A DNA stretch of 64,000 nt from Macrocystis pyrifera (Eukaryota; Sar; Phaeophyceae; Laminariales; Laminariaceae): assembly GCA_031763025.1 (NCBI GenBank), contig JASSKH010000016.1, forward strand, positions 5,876,054 to 5,940,053, read 5' to 3'. The position numbers were made by a program, and so were the translations under genes. Below are positions 21,851-34,111 of this stretch, one piece after another. Numbering within the stretch: position 1 is the first letter of the stretch; each line of letters starts with the position of its first letter. Below the pieces are notes generated by a model. It was not told where the DNA came from and did not search any database. It was given only the letters and a program-made list of their open reading frames with translations.

Positions 21851-22518
21851 CGAACGCGCGTATTTTATATATATTTTCCTTGTTTGTAATATTTTACCGG
21901 TACTGCAGATTTTTTCACCACGCACACCCATCGGGCCCATAGATAGATGCGCACTGCTACAGTAGCAGTAACTGCTACTGCTACAGCCTACCACATATTA
22001 TATCGATATACTTCAGCAAGATGATATACGACGTAGAGCCAAAGTGTGGTACCAGGTACACGATAATAATGTGTGGTCTTTTATTTGTTTTTTCGCGATT
22101 TTTTTCGATATATTATATATACCAGTACCTGGTATATGTTCTCCTGCTGCTGCATCTGTGTCTGGGTGTTCTATGTTCTCCCTGCCCGTCGTACCCGTCG
22201 ACATCCAGCACAACAAGCAAGCAGTGTCCGTCACGAAACTATGGCAACAAAGAGACTACAGCAGTACAGCAGACAGCAGTATTATTCATGTGCGTTGTAC
22301 GTTGTACATCGGTAGTACAACATTTGGAAATTCTGAGAAAAAAACAGATAGTTGTACTCGTGGCAACACCGGTGTCTGTCGCGATCCATCCATCCACGGA
22401 TCCTGATTCATACCGATTTAAATATGGGAAGGAACCTGCCTCCTCCCCGGGTTGAAAACGTCAAATAAAGGGATGGATCTATCTGCCGCAGCTCGCACGG
22501 TTGGAAACCCTACAACCC
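21851..22518. other. Upstream flank of the fibre gene
   Basis: Contains GGTACCAGGTAC and AGTACCTGGTAT palindromes at about 22047 and 22123, and CGACATCCAGCA repeat copy 3 at about 22195. Short frames give no recognisable protein. Confidence 0.4.
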
Positions 22519-22527
22519 TATATAAAA
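22519..22527 (+). promoter_or_regulatory. Candidate TATA box of the fibre gene
   Basis: TATATAAAA lies about 100 bases before the chosen ATG at 22626. Transcription starting roughly 30 bases downstream would make that ATG the first one in the message. TATA boxes are not universal in these organisms, so this is a positional guess. Confidence 0.4.
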
Positions 22528-22625
22528 CCCGCAGACAATGTGCTAGATATATATTGTTACGTCGCGACACGATATCGCGCAACCGGCTATTTATTTATCG
22601 TCTACTGCCCGCTTATATCCGTGCG

Positions 22626-22880
22626 ATGAAGTCCAAGACGATGAAAAGCTCGAGCACTGCAAGCTGTTGCTTGCAGTGCCGAATCGTAATTCTGGCCCTC
22701 GCTGTCGCGGCCAACGGGGTGCTGGTTGAGGCACTCAGGACCGTCCTGGATCCCAACGGGTTGCCGTTGCTTCAGCCAGCTCAAAGTTCTCCAGGAGGGC
22801 TACATGACGATGGCAGCTGCAAAGATACGACGACGACTCGAGCGTGGGGAGGATTCCGCCGTGTCGACTTGGTTTACCTC
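22626..22880 (+). CDS. Fibre gene exon 1: signal peptide
   Basis: The 85-codon exon starts at ATG 22626 (a second in-frame ATG lies five codons on). A basic/polar n-region leads into a hydrophobic core CRIVILALAVAANGVLVEA (about residues 18-36), a good secretory signal. It ends at the donor CTC-GTGAGA, phase 0. An earlier in-frame ATG at 22473 lies before the TATA-like site and is not preferred. Confidence 0.6.
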
Positions 22881-25800
22881 GTGAGAAATGGGTCTATTAT
22901 GTGCCGGTACGAGTTATCGCAATGATGACCCGGCCAGAAGAGGAGCCGAAAAGCTGAAGAGCGGCCACGCTAGGATAGTGCTGTCATCATGGCACAATTA
23001 ATGTATTATTACTGTGATTATTATAGTAGTGGTATACCTGGTAGGATCTAAAATTGTACATACATGTACTTCGTGTGCACTTATCGTATGATACTGACGC
23101 ACATCACGCAGTGGGTTCGGGGGCCGTGGAACATGTTTCTGTTGAGCATAAGATACAAGTACATCGTGTACGCCACCTGTCAACATAGCCAATACTTTTG
23201 TTGAACACAAGCTACAACAACAGGATACCGGTACAGTTTATAGTAACAGTATCATTATACGCTACCTTTTTCATGGCAATACCATGCTCACATTCCAAAC
23301 CTGATACGCGCTCTGCCTTCTCGTGCAGGGAAGCTTTGCAGTGCAGCATTCGTCGACTGCGATCAAGTGGCAGCCATCATTAGCTCCCAGGTAACGACGA
23401 TAAGTGAGCCTTGTATGAGCCAGATCATGGCTTGCTCAGCTTTTAAATTGATCGAGGGCTGCAGTAAAAAAAAATACCAACATGAAGCTGTTCACACTAC
23501 AATACAAAAGCCTTACGAAACTCGGAAGAAAGCCTGCACACACCCTTGAGTACACCCAGAGAACATGAGCGTTGACAAGGGGTGCGTACAAGAGGTAAGT
23601 ACATTGATTATTGGAACAAAACGGTGTTCGATCTTAGGAGATATGATACAGTAGCCTCGCTCTTTTTGGTGCGTTGGGTAAAGGGTAAAAGGTAACATTC
23701 TCGCTTTGCGTCTTTTCAGTCGCTTCATCTGCCTCCCTCGGTTTTGACCGCCATTTGTCGCGTGATTTTTTTTAAGATCTACGGCAGACGTTCACCACAT
23801 CCGAGGACAGCTAGCGGGGGCGTTACTGGAGGCGCCTGGCGGCAAAACCGATGGTGATAGGACGGCACCTCTGCTTTTGCTTGGTGGACACGTATGCGCC
23901 CTCTCCCTGAAAAAAAAAGAGAAACAACTGCAAAGCTCGGATTGGTTTACGCTACGAGAGCCTTACGCGTGGGAGTCTGATCTGGACGTCGCAGGTTTTG
24001 TGTTGCCGCGGTGGATGTGGGACGCCGTGGGTGGTGAGACGGTGAGCATGACCGTTGGGGTCCCGAGGGTATGCAGCAAACGCTGTGTACGTCGTACGGC
24101 TGGTAGAGGCCATGGTATTGCCCACCACCTTCAAGCCCTCTTGGCATTGCAGGTGGCCACTCCACCCTCCCTACACATTGTGGGCGTAAAAAAGTTGTTG
24201 TGGAGAAATTGCAACAATGTAGCACACTGTTGGGCGCGGCTGTTAGCACCTCGTGGGGCTTGCTAAGTTGTTCAATGTCTCCACAAAGACTATTTTACGC
24301 CCACAGTGTGCAATAGGGGGGTCCCGACCACCGTTGACGCTAGATATCGGTCGGCTCTACACTCTAGTTATGGTTCTGGTCTCGAACATCATCTACAGAA
24401 ACGTTCGGTCAGGCATTTTTTCTTTATTGATGGGACTCGTGACGTGCCAACTCCGCTGAACGTTAGCATGACATGGACACATATTACTCTGGACGGAAAT
24501 ATAATATAATGCCACTAGAGGCACACATAAAAATCAAACAAAACTACAATTTACAACGCTCTCTCTACATATGCACGCAGTCTCGGCCTGCAATATGCTC
24601 GCGCCGTGTGTGCAACGCCGACCTTCGGATAAAACAAAACCGCTTGAAACTGCAGGGGGGTGGTGCGTTGCTAATCCACCCCAACACTTCATCGCCGGAA
24701 GAGCAAGGCGCACCTGGGCATGAAGCAAGGGGACCCTCCCGATCACACAACGCTTCGAATTTCTCCGAACCATTCGTGCAAGTCGCGTTGTGGGGAGACG
24801 GAGAGTTCCATCCCTTCTTGAGGGCGACGTCGACAGGTCTATCGCTTGAAGGAGGGCCCGGAAGAGTCGAAAAGGGGGGGGATAACCGGAAAGCGATCAG
24901 CACCGAAAAGGGAGATCTGGAAATATCTCCGGCAGCCGGTGAGGAGCAGCGGCTGTACACGTTTCAGTGGCGTGATACTCACCCTTCTCATGTTGTACTC
25001 CGTCTCGAAAGGGATGCGTGGTCAATAGCCAAATGACTAAGGCAGGCAGCAAATGAGTACGCGCCCCCTCCGAGCTCCCCGCCCCCCTCTCCCCCCGCCA
25101 TTGCATGTAGAATGGAAACCGCGTGGTGGGGTATAGGAGGGTGAGGCGCACCGCTCCGAAACACCAGGTGTCGAGGAGTGTTGCGGGACTCAATCGTAAC
25201 CTAGCCTCCTCCTCCTGCAACTGACTTACCACTCTCCCTTCTGAATGGACCTCTACAAATTTAGTGCAACTCTTTCTTACCGTGCAGCGCCCGTGATGCA
25301 ACAACACTGACAATCGACGCCGAGCACTGATTTACCCTACGAGCCTTCAGTAGTAAGAGTTATGGCCCGAACACGCGCCCCCGCAACGCACGGGAACAAC
25401 GCCGGCCTTGTGTCTCAATCAAGGCCTTCGTCGGTAGCAGCAGTAGTATCAGTAGTAGGAGCTTAAGTAGGACCAGTAGTAGTGATAGTAGTAGTAGCGG
25501 TAGTAGTAGCAGTAGCAGCAGTAGTAGCAGTAGTAGTGACAGTAGCACAGCAGCAGTAGTAGTAGTGATGCCTGAAAACGTATCCCGACAACAAACATGA
25601 AGCAGCGCTGACATTTTATTTTGCCCTAGGCCTGCTTTCAGTGGCATCAGTAGTGATGCGTGATGACGCAGAGCAACAGAACGAACGTGAGCACAACTGC
25701 CAGCATTTGTTTGTTGATGCCCCCAGGCCTGCACCTGCTTTCGGGGACCGAGCAAGGCAGCGACGTGCGGATAGAGACGAGAGGGAAATGGGGCGGGGTC

Positions 25801-28800
25801 TACCTTAACTCCGACGTGCTGCATTGGACGTCCAGCTCGAACTTTGCCAATTCTCCAGCAACCTTCCCAGTAGAAGAAAGTTCTACGATCGGGGGGGGCT
25901 TAGATGTGCCAGCGCGTAACAGAAAGGGAGGGGAGGCGGCTGTCGGAGAGGGAGCGCGACAAGGACCGGCAGCAGAGCACGAGGAGGCCTCTTTCAGAAT
26001 AGATGAGGACACGCTGGAGGCGAGAGGGCTGACCACGGTGAAGCTTGGCGCTGGCCGCTCGTTCGATTTGAATGTTGTCGGGGGACGCGAAGGGGGAGGG
26101 ACGGCCGAGACGAACGGGGGTGCTGTGAGAGGCGACTTGAACTCTGTAAACGCCAGCGCTGGAGCCGTGAACGTGCAGGTGAACACATGCTCATGTCGAT
26201 GAGACGTAGCACAACCAGTGATAGGGGGTTGTTCAAGGTTCGCTAAACGAGACATCGGGGTGGAGGACAGAGTAGAATATGGTCGTGTTTTTATTCAGTG
26301 GTATGCTAGGTGACAGGGAACGCCTATTAATAGCTGGCGTCTTGTTCACATCGGTGTACGATATCGGATGGGAATGGCAGCGTCACACCGGGTAGAAAGC
26401 AGGACCATACCATGGACATGCCCCTACGTACGCGATCTTGGACGTTGGTTGGGCCGTACCCGCCAACCGCACCGCGGAAAGCACTGCACGAAAAAATAAT
26501 TTTTCCCGTCTGCGTAGCGACAGGCCGTGGATGTTTGACTTTGTAAAAATTGAACCGAAACTGTAGTATAGCATTGTTTGTGTACCTTTTCCCGTTGACC
26601 CTGGTTGCCTGGAGCATATCAAAGCCTTGTACCTATAGAGACCTGCCTGCGCTTTCAGCTTGCACAAAGCCACCGCCCGCCTGCATCTCTCGCTCTCCCG
26701 TCTAACTCACGCAGGCGTTGGATCGCGTGCTCGTTTCCGGGGCTAACGGGGCGAGAGTAACGTCTGCAACAGGAGACGTGTGCCTAGACGCGAGCGATGG
26801 AATTTCTTCTATTCGTCTTTCGGGTACCGACATTCAAGGTGCAGCTCCAATGATAACATTCATCGCAGGGCTTGTGCCGGAGCTGGGAGCCCGAGCTTCT
26901 ATTAATAGTGGAACACCGGACACCACAACTGGACTTAGTGGAGCGGAGGACCTCCGCGTATTGGGCATTTTTGAGGATGCTGCGGGTGGATACCTAAACC
27001 TGACGGGTACATCAGCTGCAATCGGAGGGCCTGGAGACGTCTCAGTTAAAGCAGGCAACGAGGTACTGGCACGGTAGGAGTTTTCCAGAATAGCGAAACG
27101 TTGCGCTCCTTTGAGGCTGAGGACGTCTTCCACCCATCGACATCCATCCAAAACACCCAGTGTCCGTGCTGATATTCACGCCCCTACTGCATGAGTAGAT
27201 TGTTTCAGTACATGGTATTAATAGCAGCATGTTTTGCTGGCATTACTGCTGTGCGAATAGTACCGCGTCGCCCTGCAAGGTGTGGTCGGATTTACACCTG
27301 GCGCCTCAGCCACGGTGTTTATCCCCCAGCAAGTGAGATACGGTAAGCCTCACGTGGGTTCTAACACACCGCCCCCAAGCGTTTTGCAGACCCCCCTCTG
27401 ACCAATGAATTGCCGATCGAAGACCAGTATACGTACCTTGGCGTAGAGATATCAAAATACTGCTCTTGGGATAGACAACATGAGAGTGTTTGCGAAAGAA
27501 CCGATTAAGGTTGGGTCGAGAACCACAGGCTATTCACCAAACCAAAACAGAATCGGGTTTGAAAGTGATTGCGAGAATCCAAAGCGATCATTTCGGTTTT
27601 GAACTGGAAATAACATTCTAGGAAAATGGAATACAGCAACAAATGACAAATAACGAAATAAAAATACGAAAAATGGAACACCAACGGCTTCGTGCGAGAT
27701 GCTGCTTGCTGCTGCTGCTGCTGCTGCTGCATGGCTCGCTGCGTGTGTGTGTGCTCTGTGCTCTATGGCAGCCATGCGAAGAGTGCCAATCGATGCGACC
27801 GAAGCTCGTTGTGCAGTTCGTGCGTAGGCGTGCTGTGTGTGGGTGTGCGTGTGGTGCGGTAACACGCGCCAGAGCCCTGAGTACCGCTACTGTGTTGCCG
27901 CATCAAGAACAAGCAGCACAGCAGAGCAACAACTTCCGAAGCAGTCCACAGCGCACAGGGCGCCGTCAACGATGTTGACGCCGCATCCTGCCAGCCCTCC
28001 GCCGCATATGGGCGCATGACTTTGCCGGTCTTCGCGAGGGCCTCGCGTTGATACGGCCTCGCCAAATGGGCCGTGCGCTCGGTTAGATAGCTTGGTGGTG
28101 TGAGGCAACCCATGTATCATGCCTCCCTCCTCGTGCTGGGCTACGCTGTGCGTGTGAGCACGTGACGTAGATGTTTATGATTTCTTGCCAAATACGATGT
28201 TTCATTCGCCCGGGGCATCTCAGGGTTGTCCTGGCCAATGAAGCTATGATCATAATCGAAACCCAAGAAGCCAAACCCAACCCGAAAATTTTATGAAGAT
28301 ATGGCCCATATGAGCCGATTTTGGGTCCTTATTTTGGGAAGTTGATTATTTTTTGGGATCGGGAGAATAGAAATACGCCAAACCCAATTATAATCGGAAC
28401 TTCGCAAACACCATTCAAGAGTAGTTGGAAAGGGTAAATCACACGTAGGCCAGATGGATGCGGTCCTGACAGACTCGCACCTTGACACTAGGATCAAGAT
28501 ATGTTTCTTCATGAATGTGATGGTACCAAAGCTAGAATATGCAGGAGAACTATGGGAAGTGAGCGCCAAGTCCGTAAAACAAGAGAAACCGTACAGATGA
28601 CAGCAGAAAAAAATACCAAGATGCTCAAGTACGACTAGTAATACAGTATTGAGAGCAGAACTGGGAACGTACCCACTCAAAGCAAATAAAGACATGAGAA
28701 AGTTGAAGTGACAATATAATGTAAGGAACGTGCCAAAAAAGAGGTTGCCAACCATAGTCGATGGAGAAAGTAACAAAAGGGCGAGCTGGAATAAGGTAGC

Positions 28801-30164
28801 GTAGTTGACAAAGTATGGAAAGATATAGGAGGAAACCAAGAAGAGGTGGTGTCCGCCGGAAAAAAGTCTGGGAGGTGCAAGGCAAAAGTAGAAGGAAGGA
28901 TAGAAACAGGGGAAAGGCTAGCGCTAAGAAACGAGGTGAAATCGGAGATACACTTGAGAGATAAACGGGGGATTAGGCTTAGGGATAGGAATGAAAACGT
29001 ATTTGCACGACCCAATGAACTTCGCGAAAACCCTGAAACTGCGCGTTCGTGTGGGTGACCTGGACCTGCCAGAAAGAACAAAGTGGTATACCAGTAGCCG
29101 GGAGGAGGAGGAAGTAGATGCACAGATGTGCCCGTGTGGCAAAGCAATAGAGAGTAGAACTCACATAGTAGAAGAATGTGAAATATACAAGAAAGAACGG
29201 GATGTGTTTGAAGAGGAAATGAGGGAAACAGAGGAATGTGACATGGAGGAGTTTGGTACACTAGATAGCAGCGAGAAAACGGTCGCTATCCTACGAGATA
29301 GATGGTGGCCGCAGGCGGTGAAACAGGAAGGGGAGAAGATTAGCAAAAAAAAATGTAATATATGGAAACAACGTATTGAGCGACCATACTTTAGAAGTGT
29401 GTCTCTATAAGGAGTAGGAACGGTGCTCCGTCTCGAAAGAGATGCGTGGTCAATGGTCAAATAACTGAGACACACAACAAATGAGTACGCACCCCCCCCC
29501 CCCTGGCCCCTTATATACCTGGTATATATAGGTTGGGTTGGTATCGGTTGACGACGAGGCTGTAAAATACGCCTCTCCCTGCGTGAGCAAGACAGCCAGG
29601 GTGCCGTTTTTTTTTCTGGCGGTTACCACGGCTGGCGGTCAAGTTAGATCATTTTTGTGCGGGGAAAACCCTTGCTCCGCACAAAGGGAATGATAGTATC
29701 ACGTAGTGTGTACATGGTGAGGCCCTCACGAGTCAACTACATGGTAAAGCCATTGCTGTCTCTGGAATGGCCATACCAGAAATTAAATCAATTCATTGAT
29801 GCTGCCATCCATATGCAAGAAAATCCGCCTCCAAAACGGTTCTTAGTAGGATGCAGCTCACCCTTCATGCGACTCGTCCAACACCTCACGGCGCTTCGCG
29901 CTTGGTGCAAGCAATGTCTGCCTGGTCGGTGAAAACCCGACGCGCTCCGTCCCGGCAGTGTAGGATGCGAGGGTCTATGGTCATACGACTACGGCCATGC
30001 ATGATAACGAGTACCCCCCCCCCCCCCCCCCCCAATATATGGAAACAACGTAATGAGCGCCCAATTGTTGGAGGTGTCTCTATTAGGAGTAGGAACGGTG
30101 CTCCGTCTCGAAAGGGATGCGTGGTCAATGGTCAAATGACTAAGGCAAGCAACAAATGAGTACG

Positions 30165-30227
<63 letters not shown>

Positions 30228-33200
30228 CCTGGACAGACCTACCCGACTTAACAGCCTCACCCTCGTTCTGGTCGGCTACCAACTGCACCACACAACAGTT
30301 TATCATCGTACGTACGGTAGGTCGTGTTTCGGATATCAGCAATAAACTGCACCTAAGGGCAATCGTTTTCTTCCCTCGGACATTTGACCTGATGCTGTAC
30401 CCCCCCCCCCCCTAATGAGCGCCCAAATGTTGGAGGTGTTCCTGCTAGGAATAGGAACGGTGCTCTATTTCGAAATTACTGTTTGGTCAACTAAGGCGAA
30501 CAACAAATGAGTCCCCCCCCCCCCCCCCCCGCGCCCCTCCCCCGTATTTTTGTGTAGGTATGCCTACGTGCCAATAACTCTGTTCTGCGTGTCTCCACGG
30601 CAACCGTCGCAATACAATCGCCTACCGTCCTTCTACAATCGTCGCCGCTCTGGGAATCAACCCCAACAATCGAGGGCCGCCCTCCACCTGGGAAACAACA
30701 ATCTTCATCCAGCACTTCTGATGAAGTCGGGGCGCTCCTGAGCTTATCTGGCGGGGCTCTTGCCATGAACGCATCCGCGTCCATCGAATGGGAAACTCCC
30801 GGGGCATTCGCGCGGTTAGTTGGCCGCCGCGACAGCCGCAGTCATGATGATGTTTTCGCGAGCGGGAGAGCCGGGGCGTTCGTAGCTGATGCCGATGTGG
30901 TCGAAATAAGAGCCAGGTTGCCTGCGGGAGTGGTGATTGCTGCAGACGGAGCTGGGGCGGGAGGCATCGCAGGTGATGTCGAGACGGCGGGAAAAAACGC
31001 AGAAAGCTCAACCACCGGAGCCAGACTCGAGGTGAGTTAAGGTCATCATGTTGAGCAATACCAGAAGGCATCAGTGACCTGTTGTCGTGATTAATGTTTA
31101 GTGGCAGCCTCAGTACAGCAAGCAGCTTACGGACGTGGTCAATGCTCAGTAGAGACTGCAGTGCAGCTACATGTGCGCGTCAAAGCAGCGGTGGACCCAT
31201 CTGAACACGATGTAACTGATATAGTATGTACTACCGCGTCATGCAGTCCGGTCGCTTGGACGAAAAACAAAACTTGGCTGTAGGACGGTGGAATAAGCCG
31301 AATAGAGAAGTTTGGCGCGTATATATCTTCCCGGTGCGTCGTTGTACATACGAAAAAAACAAAGACATCGTCAAGAGATTCTGGCCGCTTGTTTGCTATA
31401 TCTGTTGTCCTTGGATATTCTTCCACGTCGACCGCCAAACACACAGGTTTCCGCGGAGGGTGTGTCCATGGGAGGGATTTCAACCACTCTTGCTGCCTCT
31501 CGGCGCCTCACGCTCCGGGCTGGGGGGCAAGAGGGATCAATGGGTCAGAAAGGAAACCCACGGGAGCTGAAGGGAGAAAATGTCCACACAGGGTCGACAG
31601 CCCAACCGGAAGGGAGAGGGGTGTCAACTGTTGAGCTGAGCGACGGTGGGGTCAAGGTAAGTACTATTTGTTAAGGTTCGCAGATATTCACGGTACCTGA
31701 TTCCATAACGCTGTGGGACGTGATTGTAAGTGCGTATGGAGAAAAATGCATTTCAAGCATTGCTTGGCTCTTCGTGTTCGCGCCACCCAAGGCTACATAG
31801 GTGTAGCACAGCTACTTTCACTGTCTTTTCCCCCTGCCATGCATGCGGCTCGAGCTACGTATCAACATCGTGGAAATACGATATCTAAAACCTCAAGCCT
31901 CACATGCTCAGTCCCTCTCGCACGTTCTCCCGCCACCACCGTTTTCTTGCGGGCTCAAGGCCATCGCACCATCGTCGCAGTCTATTGTCCTCCGCGCCGG
32001 AGCTGGCATCGTTCTCGAAGCACCCCAGTTGGCCATATCGCATAATCTCGGTGGGGAAACCGCGAGCGAAGAAATGCCCGGCGGCGGATTTCACCACAAG
32101 ACCAGCGGTGGCAAGACCAGTGGCGGCGATAGCGCCCGCGGTGGTAGCAGTGGCGGCGGCGGCAGCGGCGGCGGCGGGTTATGGTCAGATGGCACAAGCT
32201 TGACAGGAAGAGCTGAACGACGAGTCCTGCTGCAGGCGGGGCCGTCTGATCGCGGGTGAGCGCAAAGTATATATATATATAAGTGGAGCAACAGTTACAA
32301 TATGATAGCAAGGTCTTGCTGCGATAGGTGTGCCCTGTTTTGGCTTTCCATACTACATGTTTCGGCTATCCATACTACATTTCTGACTCACGGGGCGGGG
32401 CTTCCTTGACCGAGGAACTATCCAGATATGCGTGAAACACATACAACATACCAAGTGTTAATAGTGTTTTTGTTTGCTGTAGTGTTCGTGATACACCTTA
32501 TATGTAGACCACGGGGGATTGTTCATCGGATTAACTTTTCACCCTATCTCAAAACCAGGTTTTGGGTGAGGCATAATGCGCCTCCAGCGAGGCGAGGAGC
32601 CTGAAAAACAAACAGGTGCTATATACCCTACGGTAGCGTGCGTCCAACTAGCAGGACTATGTGCCGGCCTGAAAGTCAGCGAGGGGAACAACAAAGGTGG
32701 ACGACTCGGGCTCGTTTGCGATTTTCGGTGTATCGTCTGCCGCGTCGGAGATCGACCGACAAGCTGGTTACAGTTTATCAAAAGTCCGGCGCGGGATCCA
32801 AGTTTATATCCGGTCTTCCCACCACGGCTGCTCCCGTGGACATTAGAGCCGCTTTGAGAAAGCGGTCAACTCGAACTGGATCCTCCCCACAACCGATTTC
32901 CCCTCGTTTCTCTCTCGCACCCCTCTGCCTGACCTTCACACTTTCGTGTCAATCACTAAAAAAAGCAAAACCAAGGAGGATGAGGCCGGGACGAGCCGAA
33001 GCCATATCTCCATAGAGGAAGACCGGATTCGTGTGTGTGTAGGTGGAGCGAAGAAGCTAGCGTTAGCAGCGCCTAGAGCGGAGCCAGAGGCGAAGGCGAC
33101 AGGAGGCAGTGGAGTTGGTGCGGTTATGCCCGGAAATGGTCTCTCCTTAGAGGTGGTTGGCTCGGCCAGTTTATTGTCGACAGAGGTGCGACGCTAAAAT

Positions 33201-34017
33201 TAAGTAAACATCCACCCTGAAACAGTGCTCGCGCGAATGTGTAGACCTCGGCAAATGCACCCTTAGGGTGCACGGTGACCAACTAAGCTGCAACCGTGTA
33301 GCTCTGGCCTTCAGTGCCCCACGGGTTTGCCGTGATGTCAGGCAGAGTTGCACGTGTCGGAAAGAACAAGGCAGGGCCTTGTTCGATCGGAGTTTAAGCA
33401 CTACCACGTCGCAACGAGCGCATATCGTTCCTTTAAGTTTGCTCGTACGAAAAGGTGCCGAAATGTACTCGCAGGCGGGGGTGTGTGTGAACATCGACCT
33501 GTCGTGAGCATACGAAACGAATCCCTGCACAGCAATAAGACGCTTCTTCCAGAGATCGAGCAAACGTTAACTGAGCAGCACTATAGCGGAAACCGAATGC
33601 CCCCGTCGCGTCCCCTTACACCGATCCCTCAACCAGGACCTGGAACTTCGGGCGCAGGAAGTACTGCTATCCTCCTCCAACCAGACCACAGTGTACTCTC
33701 CGGGCGGAATACTTTTGGCGGGCTCCCCCGTCCTCGACAGTGGTGCAGCCGACAGCTCAAAGCTGAGGGCTGCTCGGGTGGGGCTCAGGAAGCAAGAGGG
33801 TCACATACTTTTGGCGCCGGGGGTGGGGGCGGGAGTGGGGATCGGCCCGGTTTTCTCATCACGAGACCTGTTGGCGCCAGTAGGTCGGTCCGGAAGGGGG
33901 GGGGGGGGCACTCATGCCATGCATGGTCGTGCACGTACGATTAGTAGACTCTCGTATCTCTACAATGCCGGCACGGAGTATGTTGGGCTTTCACCGGTCA
34001 AGCAGACATTGCTTTCA

Positions 34018-34111
<94 letters not shown>

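Noticed and set aside
25360..25824. Leu-rich minus-strand protein
   Set aside because: It comes from AGT/AGC triplet repeats; the plus strand here carries a fibre exon with splice sites.
31982..32311. Minus-strand frames at 31.9-32.3 kb
   Set aside because: Antisense of fibre exon 11 and its Gly/Ser linker.
32638..33015. Open plus-strand frame between exons 11 and 12
   Set aside because: It would break the phase chain and lacks the strand-turn pattern; exon 12 starting at 32966 fits better.
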